64,000 nt of DNA, taken from assembly GCF_001039355.2 (NCBI RefSeq), contig NW_019776066.1:55570-119569 (forward strand). The letters run 5' to 3'. The position numbers and the translations under genes were made by a program. The notes under the pieces are model-generated. The model was not told the origin of the DNA. It made no database searches and saw only the letters and a list, made by a program, of their open reading frames with translations. This document shows, in pieces, positions 1 to 12,134 of this stretch. Position 1 is the first letter of the stretch. Each line of letters begins with the position of its first letter. Source of the DNA: Lingula anatina (lineage: Eukaryota; Brachiopoda; Lingulata; Lingulida; Lingulidae).

Positions 1-32
1 TTAATACTTCACAATCAGAACCATTTTCTTAC

Positions 33-3000
33 CTGCTGGGCTGACGTGTTTGAAGGAAGTTGCTGCGGGGAGATCAAGGACTTCTTTCAACTCTTTGACC
101 AGCTGCCATGCATTCAAGGCATCACACAGGTTGATGAACCCTGGGGAACCACACACCACTGAAAAGAGTTCATATAATAGTACCTATAACTTTGTAAAAA
201 TTCTCTTAATTAAAACCTTCTATTACATTTTTTGCTCATTCCTGATCAAAGACATACAACAAACAACTGAATAAACATAACTGCTTGAAAACACAAGTTA
301 ATATCTTGTAATGGAGAATAGGGAAAAAATTCAGTTAAAATTTCTCCTTATCTAACCAGATTATGCTCTAACTGAACTTTGAATATATTGTACCAACATC
401 ACGTGAGAACAGTAAGTTATAATAATATATTGATTTTAAGTCTAAAATCCATAAGATGTTCAGTTAGCTTAACAATGTATAATTTTTATAAAATTTTATA
501 GGAAAGAATGATAAAGATATATATATATATAAATAGTTAAAAATCCAAGATTTCACTTATGTAATGTATTTCTTTTTGAACATGAGCAAAGTATTTAAGT
601 CATAATTCCTGTGCTTCTATTTGTCTTAAGTGAATCAGCAGCTTATTGTATTCTACCAGTGCAGCTATACCAAAATCTATGTCACCCTACATTTTGAACA
701 ACGTTCTACCCGTCTACATTTCACCTACCTTTCATGGGCAGTTTTGGCATGGTTGTGTACAGTTGTGCTGGTTTCTGGTGGGGGTTCATCCCATAGCGTA
801 GAGGTAGGTGCGACACACCTTCACTGAACTGCCGCCTAAAGTAGTCTGATATGGCTGCATCATACTCCGCTGTGTGGTTGAAGGCCTAGGAAGCAGGAAG
901 AGAAGAAATGATGGTTGAGATATGGTACACAAACCTTTACATGTTTGATTTCTGCTAATTTTGGTCTCAAGAAAAAAAAAAAAAAAAAAAAACTAGAAGT
1001 TCTACAAACATTATATGGGACTTGCAATACTTTATCAAACTTACAAAATAATTCAGGTTATCATCTAAAAAATAAATACCAACACACACACACACACACT
1101 ATTATTATAAATTACATTACATTATTATAAATTATGACATATAACTTAGAAAAGTCCAACATCCAGTTGTATCTTGGTGCAACCTTTTTATTTTCATCCT
1201 CACAAGAAATCATCACTGTTTGATAAATTTTTGATTTTTTATTGATCAGGCCAAAATCAAGCAGTTTGTCTAATACAGAAATGGGTCAGAAAAACCCAGA
1301 GCCAGGTATAAATCCAGCAAGATCACCTTCACTGCCAGAGCTTTCCTGGTTTCTATCTTTGTATCTTTATCATAGGACGAGGAGATCTCTTCTCCAACAC
1401 TGTCGTAATCCTGAGGATCGCAGACAACTGTCACACGCTCATGGTTCTTCGCAGCCGCTCGTAACAAAGTAACGCCACCTGGAGCACAATTATAGATGTC
1501 AGCACAAGGTTCCATTACAAATAAATAAATAAATAAATAAATGTGAAATCATCTCCATTTTGTAATTGGAATAATACTACACAAATGAATTTTAAACAGA
1601 AGACTAAATTGGTGAATTCACTTGAAATAAAAACTTCATTTAAATATAAAGTATCTTATGTGTGCTGTTATTCTAGGCAAAATGTTACATAAAAAATTAT
1701 TAAAGTCAATCACTGAGATCATTCAAATAACTGAAGTTATGCCAAAACATTTTGAACTAAACTTACTGAGATAATAACATAATAGACTTTAAGGTGCTGT
1801 TGTTTAAAGCTATATGTTTTTGCTTTAAAATGATGAGATATGCTGCCCATTACTAGTTACCTATATCGATATCTTCAATGGCGTCACTCACAGTCACATT
1901 CTCAGCGGATACAGTTTTAACAAATGGATACAGATTACAAACAACAACCCTAAAATAATAATAAGAAGAATACAGAGTAAAGATTAATTCTTCTTAATTA
2001 CATTAAACTTATGTTTACTTAAACTTATGTTTAACTATGTTTACTTAAACTTATGTTTACTTAAACTTATGTTTAACTATTTTTCCAATAGTATTACAAT
2101 GTGTAAAATGTCAACTATCAGTAAGCAGTTTTTGTGCATCAAATAACACAAAGGCACATATGAATTTCAAAGGCATAAACAATGCTATTTTTTTCAGTAA
2201 TCTTAAGTTTAGATAGATTCTTAACCTTATTAGGGAAATCCCTTGTTTGCCTATGTCATACAAGTCTCCATCTGTAAGCCGGGCTAGAATACCTGGCAAA
2301 AAACAAAATGCTTTTGATCAATGTTTGAACAAAAGATTTCTGGGGTAGCGCTAACACTCGCCAATTTAGCCAAATGCTAAAACTGACTTAAACTGGCTAA
2401 ACAAAAAGGGCTTGATTTGACTAATTTCAGTCAAATTAAAGCCATTTGGATAACAAATTGTCAAAAATGTGGTGCTTTGGCTAAGGAAAAAAAAATTCTA
2501 GCGCTACCCCAGGATTTCTAAATGCCCATTAAAATATTATATATTCAGGGAAAATTTACTAAGTAAATAAATATGTTGTCCAATAGCTGACAGAGATTTA
2601 AAAAGAGAGGAACTGACAATAAAAAAAAAAGACACACACAAAACCCATTTTATGAAACATCACAAAAGAATTTAAGCCTAAAACTTGGTCTGAGCTTTTC
2701 AATCAAATTTTTGTCTACATTCACCCAAGATAAACTGACCAGAAGTAGTTCAAATGAATACTGCATTTTTTTTATTACAATAAAGACATGGCTAAATTTT
2801 TGAATTAACATTAATTTTTTTACGTGTACAAGCACTATTATGGATTTATCATGAACTGCATTGCACTAATTTATCTGCCAATTTTCATGGAATAAAGTTT
2901 TTGTTACACCTGCCCATGGCAAGAACACTGTCCATACCTCCATGAACAGCAGGATGAAGTGTCTTTACTCTCCCTTCTAACATCTCTGGCGCTTTGGTCA

Positions 3001-4861
3001 CTTCACTGACCTCTCTGAAAATAAACAATATAAAATTATGGAAATTTTATAAACATTTTGCAAAAGGCAAATGGCCTAAAAAATTATTAGTTCAAAAGAT
3101 CAATGGTCTGAAAATCAATTGGTTTACAGCAAAGAATTAAAGAGACACTGCCAAAAAAAAAACAAAAAAAACATAGTTGGAGCAAAACCAATGCGGTTCT
3201 CCATCAGCAAGGCTTCAGAATCCTGAACCTTTGGACTAGCCATCAATACATGCACTATGGGATGTCAGGGACCACTCTGGATAATTCTGTATGTCTTTCT
3301 GTCAATCATAAAAAATCAACAAGAGAACATGGTGGAAATGATGAAATCATGTCAAGTTTTGATTTCTTCAGCCAATTTTATTTTATAATTATTTTAGCAA
3401 TTTTAATTTGGTTAAAACCAGTAATTACTAACAATCCCACAGCTATAGCATTTAGAAGTGAACAATGGCAAACACAGTACAGTGATAACAAAAAGGACAA
3501 CAAAACATTCCTTAGTATCTTCAATATCTTAAATAAACTAAACCACTCACTGTATCGGAATGCCCGCATCCCTGATGGCCTTGGCTGTCCCTCCCGACCC
3601 TATCAACTTCAACCCAGAGGCATGTAGAACCTTGGCAAAGGGCACCAGGCCCTGCTTGTTAGAAACACTTAACAAAGCTGAAAAATTATAATGTTAATGT
3701 CATTAAATATCAAAACTGCGACAAATAAATTGAGAACTCTTAAGGGATGTTTTTTAAGGGGATAACAACTGTTCATTTTTGGAGAAAAAAAAAATGGATC
3801 CAAAAGGTTCCAAAAGTCCAAAGGTTCTCAAGAAAGAAAAAAAAAGTGTCAAAAAAGAAAACATATACATGCATGCAGTCAAGTTACACAAATACAGATG
3901 CATAAAAAAACATCCGTCTTGCTGGCAGACAAACGATATAGATCTACAGGCATATCATGTAACATGTTTCGCACGTACCATACATTGACTTTTAAAAGGC
4001 ATCACAAAATCTATCATAAAGTACTGCCATAAAGTTGGAGATTTCTTTCAGCATTACGTCAGAGACTATTCTGATTCTCGTAGCTACCCTGTGTTATTTT
4101 GAATTGCTTGTAGGCTCTCCAGAGGGTCGTCCTTAATTCCCATTTGATGATTCTTCTGGCAGTAAAATATTAATTAACAACTTGTTCAAGATGTATTAAG
4201 GACTTCCCAATGTTAATTGTCTAACTAAAACTCCTTGCACTCATTCGAACAGCTTTATCTTCTAACTTGCAAAATAAACCAAATAAATAAATAATAATAA
4301 TAAAATGGAAATAAAAAACTGAATTATTTCTTTATTTGGCAAAGCCAATGGGGCTGGAGTTCTGTTTCAATTTTTCAACTTTTTTCAAGTGATAAATTAG
4401 CTGAACTTAAAACTGATGAGCCCCATGACCAGCCAATCAAATTGCCCGCTACGTTCTCTTTCTAAAATTAACACACTAAACAAAACAACATGCCATAGTG
4501 GATGTTAACTCAACACTCAGTCATGTAGCTACACGAGGAAATCATATAGGCCATGGCTAAAATATGATAGAATGGAATTCTCTTTGTACTGTGAAGAGTA
4601 AACGGGACGATATTTTTTCATCACCTGTCAGTTGCTAACAATGCGATAACACAGTCGCATGTCGAGTCAAATGCACCGAATGACACCTACAAAACCTAGA
4701 CAAAATCAATAAATTCTAAACACTTTTGAAACGTCACAAACCGCGAAAAACTTACACGGATATATCATTACGGTTTTGTGTTATCTTCTCAAGTTTTTGC
4801 ATGCGAGATCTATCTTGTACACTTTTCTGAAAGCGTACTTACCGAGTTCACTTGCCGCCAT
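33..4861 (-). CDS. ATIC: ATIC: bifunctional AICAR transformylase / IMP cyclohydrolase, 5' part (8 exons, partial)
   Basis: This cytosolic enzyme performs the last two steps of de novo purine synthesis: AICAR is formylated with 10-formyl-THF, then FAICAR is cyclised to IMP. Coding exons read on the minus strand are 4843-4861, 3551-3677, 2938-3014, 2226-2292, 1861-1949, 1327-1478, 729-885 and 33-158. All have GT-AG borders and their phases join without a break. The start MAASEL lies in the context GGATGG. Recognisable segments include [18 protein letters not shown] and [11 protein letters not shown] (cyclohydrolase/MGS-like domain), [29 protein letters not shown], and [20 protein letters not shown] leading into FKHVSPAG. 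The 814 bases give 271 codons plus one base, so the Lys-His of FKHV falls at 266-267, the numbering of the human transformylase catalytic pair. The remaining, mostly transformylase, half lies left of the window. Confidence 0.96.
972..1541. repeat. Simple repeats in an ATIC intron and exon flank
   Basis: Three low-complexity tracts lie near ATIC exons: poly-A at about 972-992, (AC)n at 1082-1099 and (AAAT)n at about 1519-1541. The last is just upstream (gene sense) of exon 1327-1478. A minisatellite-like run of ACTTAAACTTATGTTT units lies at about 2008-2075, upstream of exon 1861-1949. No function is apparent. Confidence 0.7.
2340..2512. mobile_element. 173-bp MITE in the third ATIC intron
   Basis: The ends are perfect inverted repeats: CTGGGGTAGCGCTA on the left and TAGCGCTACCCCAG on the right. 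GATTT directly flanks both sides and looks like a target-site duplication, although the CT that follows GATTT on both sides leaves the exact border ambiguous. The interior is AT-rich and non-coding, with further internal complementarity around the words 'ggcta' and 'aaatgg'. It lies wholly in the intron between exons 2226-2292 and 2938-3014. The transposon superfamily is not clear from the termini. Confidence 0.75.
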
Positions 4862-5330
4862 CCTTCACGTGTAGCCGGTGCTTTCAATCGACCTTCACCT
4901 GAAATTGATCACTAAAAATAAAGAGGGCAGCACTTCTGTGGTTAATTCCTTTCACGTTTTTCACTTTGTTACTTCTTTCATATTTTTTCAAAACCACTTT
5001 ATCCGTCTATATTTGTGCATACTTCTCGTGTCGGATATTTCTTCTTTGTAAGAAGCGTGTACTTATTTCTATGTGAAAAAGTCAAGTCAAAAGGCATTCC
5101 ACGCCAAAAGTGTAAACAAAACCCAACATCCCTTTAAATTGAACTCGCCCACAATCAATAAACAGCAGCAGCTGGTGTTAGAAGCGAGAGGCAGAATACA
5201 GAGGTGGGACGATTTTTCTTCTTGTAAAATTTTTGGGTTAAACAAGTGTATTTCGCTTTAATTACTTTGTCGATTTACTGTATGTACGCATTAAGCCCTT
5301 GCGGTCTAATATTTTCTCCTTGAGAGGAGA
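4862..5330 (-). promoter_or_regulatory. ATIC 5' flank and presumed promoter region
   Basis: This is the sequence directly upstream of the ATIC start codon. It must hold the 5' UTR and probably the promoter. No TATA box or obvious CpG island stands out. The assignment rests on position only. Confidence 0.35.
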
Positions 5331-8300
5331 ATAAGGTATGTTTCAGAGCGCGAAAATATGCAGAATTCCATGCAGAAACTGGATATAAGCCGGGCGGTTG
5401 TTTTCTTGCTACCTCTTGTGCCACTGCCATTACTGGCACTGGCAAGTGCATTTAGCTGCCAACACAATTTACGATTTATTGATTTAGTCGGCTGGTCATC
5501 AAATGCGGTCTTACTGTTTAATACCAGAGCTAAATTAGTTGGAGATACATCTGGAATGGACGTCATGGCTGTGATATTGATCATGATATTGGGTGTGAAG
5601 ATATGATTTGTATTTTGAATTTTATCGATGACTAACTTTAAGAAGGAAATGCTTTAAAACACTGCCATATTAATGTTCCTGAGGTAGTTGCTAACAGTGC
5701 AGTAGAAAATCAAAATGTGAATCATGTTATAATATTCACTGGAAATGTGCATTTGCTATGATTTACTAGTACTTGCCTTGTAAATTGTAATTATTTCTCT
5801 TGCTTTTCATAGTAATGAGAGCAGACATATTTAGTATAATCAGTGATTTGCAAGGCAATTTATACAAAGGTACAATGTTAACTTATAAGTTCTCACTCCC
5901 CCCCCCCTCCCCTGCACGGTGACATTAGAACATAATTAGGCATTGTTTAGATGCATAACACAATGCTTGCATTATTGATTATTGTGCATTTATTTATTTA
6001 TAATGGAAGCAATCAAATTATGCCACAAATAGCCAAACATGTGTCATTCAATTTATTTTACACATATTTTTGGACATGGAGGTGAGATTTTTTTTGCAGG
6101 TGAAGCAATGTAGTTGCATTATTTAGCTTTCTAGAGCTCGTATTTGTGTCTCAGTGATTTTTATATGCACAGTAGATAGCATTGTTGTCCTGTCACGGTT
6201 GCTTTTCAGGTTCAGGGTCTGTATAAGCTACTAGTACACTTTGGAAAATTGATGACTTAAATAGACTGGTCATTGCAAAAGAGCTCTAGCTTCACTGAAC
6301 TCCCCCCCCCCCCCCACCCCTCCATGACCAAATAACTTGTCCGAACTGAAGAAAGCAGACTTAAGAAAACCAGAAAAAAAACTAGCATATATTTAAATAT
6401 TGTGACCTTTCAAAGTGTCCCATTAAAGACTGCTGCACTTTAAAAGTATATTACCCTAGATGTGAAAGCTACTGTACTGCCTTCATCACTTTATACCATG
6501 AGGTCACAATATTTAACTTCGTTAGAGCATAGTAAAGCACAGCCTGTTAAACAGGACCATAAGCCCCAGAGAGAATGTCACCATCTGTTTTGGTAGTGGT
6601 CATCATCTTGTCGTTGGTGTGACAAGGAGGAGGTAACATCTGCTCGCCCTCTCCCAGCGGACCAACAATTAAGTGGTTAAGATTCCTGGCCCAGGGATAT
6701 TTAATTTTGCAGTTAATGGATTAAGCTTCAGGGCCAGTATGGTACGTGCCATCGTTGCATTGTGCTTCTTTGCCTGGAGTGAATAGTTGCTTTTTAGACC
6801 CATTTAAAAAGAACGTAGAAGCAAGAATTAACGTATTGAAACTGGGAGTTAGATACAAAGGCCGAAGGAATAAGTGGTATATAGCTGTCAAATCTTTTTT
6901 TTTTTTTTTCAGCTGTCAGGTGATTCATTAACTGAAGTCTGACAATGAATTCTACTTCTTAACAAGCTATCTCTGTAAAAGTGTATTGATGTATAGTATA
7001 TGATAGGATTTTTCCCAGTAATCATTCCATTACAGCCCTTAAGTCAATCTCTCTCTCTCTCTCTCATATACATAATTTCTTGTTTCTCTCTCATATACAT
7101 TTCATAGCAGTAACATGATCATTAATCTTTATCTGCCCTCTAGCCACCATATAATGGATTGTTTTGTGATGGAAAAGACAGCAAATTATTGATTTTCTCT
7201 TGGGTGATCAGACAGCATAGAGAAGACTAGATCTTTACACTGCGCAGGAAAGAGGAGATTATTGCACAGAAAGTGCGTCTTGTGCTTGAATTTGAACATG
7301 CCTTCGGCTTGCTCTAGATCAGGAGTTGTATTTATGGTTTGAAAACTTAAAAAATAATGGAATTCCAAGAAAAAAGCTCTTTATAATATGTAAAATGCAT
7401 TTCAGAATTGTTAAGCCAATACCATATATATACCATGTGTTACAATATGTGAGTAATTTGCACTGACCATTGTTCATAGCCAGCCATTTTTTTAATAGTT
7501 TTAAACTTTTAATAATGTATACTTGTACTTCAAATATGCTGCAAAAAGCTACTAAAATCACACAACTTTTTATCTCTGCCTTATACATAAATTAAATGTG
7601 AACAAGCCCTGCCATATACCCAGTTCCAGATTCCTAAGATCCAGATCACCCAGATCAAGTTAGATGGTGTATGCTTGTTTTAGCACTAGGATAGAAGTTT
7701 GGTTATTTAGACAAGATATATTCTGGTTATCAGCCAACAGATAGCTTTGACTAGAATTACTGGAATGGACTATTGTTCCTGACCATATCCGCTCTGTGTT
7801 TTAGCTATACCCATTATAAATGCCATATAAAGATATAGATTAATTGATTACGGTAATTGCTGTATTTCAATTTGATGTTTGGGTGGGTTCAGAATGGTAA
7901 AGTAAACCAGTGGGCTTTTTTTTGTAATGTTGATTATAGTCCTTTGCTTGTAGATTATGAGATAAAATTGATGTGTTTTTAATAAGGATAATCTTTTCTT
8001 AATTCATTTTTAATATATAGAAGAGTACAGGATGTTTCTATGAGTATTCCTTAATAAGATAGTACCATGGCTCTGAATAAAGTATTGATAAATATAATTA
8101 AAACAAGTAATATGAGTTTTGACGTTTGCTTGGAAATTTATTGCCAAAATATGGTATATATCAGTCCAGAAAAAAAAGTGTGATAAGCTCCTTGAGTTGG
8201 GGTCTTATTCATAATTTAGAATTCATGTGGTCTCAATTTAAAGGAACAGTGGATTGAGAGAGTTCCTTTCTGAGGGAAATGTCATGCCAGGTAAAAAAAG

Positions 8301-9699
8301 TTCTTAGTGCTTCTGTAGGGATTTAAATTAGAAATAAGATTTTTTTGGGGGGAGAGGAGAAAGAAAGACAAAAATTAAAGAGCACTTAGAGAATACAGGC
8401 CTCGACAAAAAAGTGCATGATTAAATGGGATTAGGAAAATATTTAATTCAAATTGTAATTACTTCTTCCCCTCCTATATAATCATATTGTATCCATCTTG
8501 AAGTTTCTACATCAAACACCGCTTTTGTTTTCGTTTTTTAATAAAAGAGAGTATGATCCAAGTTTTCCTATCTCTTCAGAAATTAAAAATGAAGGTGTCT
8601 TTTGTGCATTTTAGTCCCAATAGCTCTGCTTAATCTCCTATGTTTAAATTGACCTTTGCAGAAAAGATTGAACACAAATTATGATATTGATGTTTGTCAA
8701 ATGAAAGTTTAAATTATGACGATGATACCAAGGTGGCTGCAATTACTATCTATGTTGTTTTAGACTTAGCGTTTGCAATTATTATGAAATCAAGAATTCA
8801 GAATTTGGCTCTCTGAAAAGAAGCAGAGATGACTAGCAGAAGAGCAAATTATGCATTGCTCATATACTTGAACAGTCTGGCTTAAAACTTACTCCAGGAA
8901 ATATTGGGAATGTATGAGTCATCATATTGAGAAACTCTTGCTCATGAATGCCAGTTCCACATTGGAATCTTTGAAATCGTGAGCTTAGGAGGTTAAAGGT
9001 GTAATAATCACCAAATGGCTAAGATTCTAAAAGAACTTTGTACTGGCTGAAGCATAGAAAATAATAATTGCATTCTTCCTCTTGATGAAGCTAATTAAAA
9101 TTCAGTAATGAACTGATGTTATTTTATTTCCATAATATGTTGATTATTCTTCACCATTTATTTGGTAAAAATCAAATATTCATCATTTACAAAAAGGACT
9201 TCTTTTAAGATGTGATTCATAAGGCCCTTTTCACATGGAGTGGTACAGTTATGGAGATGGGGGGGGGGGGGGGGGTACTCCCTTTCACATGCCCTGTATA
9301 CCATTCAACTTAATTTGTTAATTAAGTGGTTAACTTTCAGTGTGTTGGAGGGTTCCATTCGGTGACTGTCATGACATAGGCTATTTAACTGTCAATTTCT
9401 CTAACTGGAACAGTTCAGAAAACGTGCCACTTGGTTTGAAAAGGCCCATACTAAAAAGTGTCCTGGGTTGTGCAAGATAGTATATCAAAAGACCGAGGTG
9501 AACAAATACTGATAATAGTGTTCAAAATGTTTTTAATTGTTTCATGAAAGTATAATAATGGGGAAAACTAAAAGCATCTACTAGTAGACATCCTCTTTCT
9601 CACCTTTAAGGCATGACCTAGAATCGACCCATCATCAAAAGGTCTTCAGTTGGTCTTCTGGAACTGACATCAATGAGTTAGCCATGTGACCAAGTCTTT

Positions 9700-9868
9700 C
9701 AGGCCCCGTAGCCAGCAATTTCAAAAGGGGGGTTCTTTTTCTGAGAAAGTGGACCTTTTCCCATAAAAACATAATATACCTAGTTCAATTTTTACCCAGA
9801 GTAGACCTTTTCCCAGCAAAAGGGGCGGTTCTTTCGAACCCCCCGAACCCCCCCTGGCTACGGGCCTG
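9700..9868. mobile_element. 169-bp inverted-repeat element (CAGGCCC...GGGCCTG)
   Basis: The left end reads CAGGCCCCGTAGCCAG and the right end reads CTGGCTACGGGCCTG, giving terminal inverted repeats of about 15 bp with one extra C on the left. Inside are G-runs and C-runs and two copies of a GACCTTTTCCCA-like word. The flanks share TCTTT on both sides, a likely target-site duplication. Non-autonomous and non-coding. Confidence 0.72.
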
Positions 9869-10669
9869 TCTTTGATGAATGGTTGAAAACATCACTGCCC
9901 CATAGGTTAAAACTAAGTGAAGTTTTTTAAGTAATGGCTTATTTTTTTTTATGACCAGCACTCCAGTAGCCATATAATGTAAAGTAGGTAAAATAAATAT
10001 AGACAGAATAAAAGAGCTGAACATCCGATATTATAGCTACTTAGTCATTGCATGCTTACTGAGTTCCTGTACCCTGAAGAGCCATTTAACAGTGTATTCC
10101 ATCTGAAACATGATTCTTAATACTTTAAAAAAAGAGACAGGAAATTAATAATTGTACGTACCAGTACTTCTATTATTGATGGGAATAGAAATGGGAAAAC
10201 ATGAAATCTTCTAGAGAACTTCTAAGAAAAGATGTATGGAGATGGAAAATAATGTTGAGTTTCCCTTTTCTCAGACCATAAAATCTGGCTTTTTTCTTTG
10301 TGAACAAGTTCAGCGAACCTTCACAGATTCTGATGGCTTCAAGCCAAGTTCCAGGTCTTATGGTTCCAAATTGATTTTTTATCAAAAACTTCAAACACGG
10401 ACTCAAACATTTTTATCAAGAGGGTAGCAATCTCAAATAAACCCAGGTTAGCCTTTGTAAATCTCCCAAAGCATAGACAAATATTTTCATTGCTTTTTAT
10501 CAGCGTTTAGATGTGAAAAGTGTGATAGACGCGTGTTTTAAGTAGTTGGATCATGGTGATGGATGTTTGATGGTGGTAATGAACTCATTCAAAAGAAGGT
10601 CTGTTTTGAATCAGTAAGGACTAGGGTAAAAGCTGAAAAGGCTTTTCACATCCTGAGGTATATGACTAT

Positions 10670-10884
10670 CACCCCATTTCCATAGATTAGATCGACCTAC
10701 TTTAGATCGACCTAACTCCCTGGGGGTTCATGCTAAATAGCTGTCAGCCAGGCAGACACGAAAGTTAATTACCCCCTTACAGCTTGTAGTAGGCGGGACG
10801 GACATTTAAGTCGGATTAACTGAAAGTTATCTAGTGAGACTCCCCGCGGGGATAGATAGATCTAAAATCTATGGGAATAGAGCC
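10670..10884. mobile_element. PIF/Harbinger-like MITE family, copy 1
   Basis: One of three copies in the window; the others are at 16983-17185 and 55763-55977. The terminal inverted repeat is of the form CATTCCCATAGATT followed by TAGATCGA words, read inward from both ends. The conserved core includes GTTAATTACCCCCTTACAGC and TTGTAGTAGGCGGG. A 3-bp TAT flanks each side, where the other two copies have TAA. Three-base TWA-type duplications are typical of PIF/Harbinger (Tourist) elements. This copy is slightly more diverged at its ends. Confidence 0.78.
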
Positions 10885-11933
10885 TATGAGTAATACAGTC
10901 TACAGATAGAATTTACTGTAAATGAATAAATGATAAATGATGAAATGATAAATCATAATATTTTTTATTCCATTTGCCAGAGTTAATTATGAATCTGAAA
11001 GCGTTTGGCAAAAAAATCGCTCGCCATTGACATATATATATCTGAAATCTTACATAAAAGGTAACAGACATTCTGATCTAATACAGTAGAAAGACGGAAG
11101 TTTTACCGTTAAGCGTCCAGGATTAGGAGCTTATTGAGAGAAGTAACTGCTGTGTTGCTTGCTTGCTCCTACTAATTATTTCCAGCTTCAAAAACATTTT
11201 TCTGGAGGCAAGTATCTTATCATGGCATGATGAGCATGGAGGCTCTTTCTCTGTGTTATGATATAACCTGCTCAGTTTTACCACAGGCATGTAAGGCGAA
11301 AAACATTTACTAGTGTGCACTCTTTCGTGGTTGGTTTACGTTTTCTTTAGAAGCTAATGATGATTACTAGTATACAGTCAGAGCAAAAATGCTTGTCTTT
11401 GACTATTTTGGGCCAGTTTATCACTGTTTTAACTCAGAATTTAGTTCAATGTGAGTCTGAAACAAACAACCCAGTATAAACAGATGCATAAAATCTGTCT
11501 CTTTTTGTGTTTTCTGCTTTTCATCATATTTTTTCTGTTGCATTTGAATGAATAGTTCTCAGCTACTTTAGGAAAATTGTGCATACTTGCCATAAATAAT
11601 TTTTCTCAAGTAGCTAAGAATGAGGTGAGCAAAAGGCAGTTCAGTAGAAACACATTAAACTTGACTCTGTCCACAGATCTACAGCAATAACCAAGGTGCC
11701 TTCTGGTGCTTTCAGATTGAGATGTTTGTCTTTGTAATGTACCTGTGTCTAACATCAACACAGCACTGAATACCCCAGTGTTAAGAAGATGGAATGTGTA
11801 TACATTCAGCCACAGGTTGTGATGTGGAGAGCAAACACGTTTTTCCTACTTGTCTAGCTGCTAACACCAAGCTCTCCTGTCCCTGTATGCATTCACATCA
11901 GCTCAGCTTTAAACCAGAAGGTGGCCCAATGAA

Positions 11934-12134
11934 ACTATCAGTCTACACAGAATGATCCAACTCTGCAGGGATCTCGCTGAATGTAATCAGGTTATCAGAT
12001 TAACTCCCCTGGTGTTGAGTAGAGAACAGAAAAGCTGGTGACTATACAAGTACGTGGAAGAGGCATGTTAATCTGATTGCATTCAGTGAGAGTCCATGCA
12101 GAGTTGGAGCAATCTACGTCTGCAGACAGATAGT
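11934..12134. repeat. Imperfect long inverted repeat (hairpin or MITE remnant)
   Basis: The arm at about 11934-12004 is complementary to about 12067-12134. Shared words are ACTATC, TCCAACTCTGCA, CTGAATG, AATCAG and ATTAAC, with small indels between arms. The roughly 60-bp spacer is not complementary. It has the shape of a fold-back element. No clear target-site duplication was seen. Confidence 0.6.

Noticed and set aside
5358-5606. 82-codon ORF with a hydrophobic, signal-like N-terminus (RAVVFLLPLVPLPLLALASA)
   Set aside because: No recognised domain, an equally open antisense frame, no visible splice partners, and the hydrophobic run can arise by chance in T-rich DNA.
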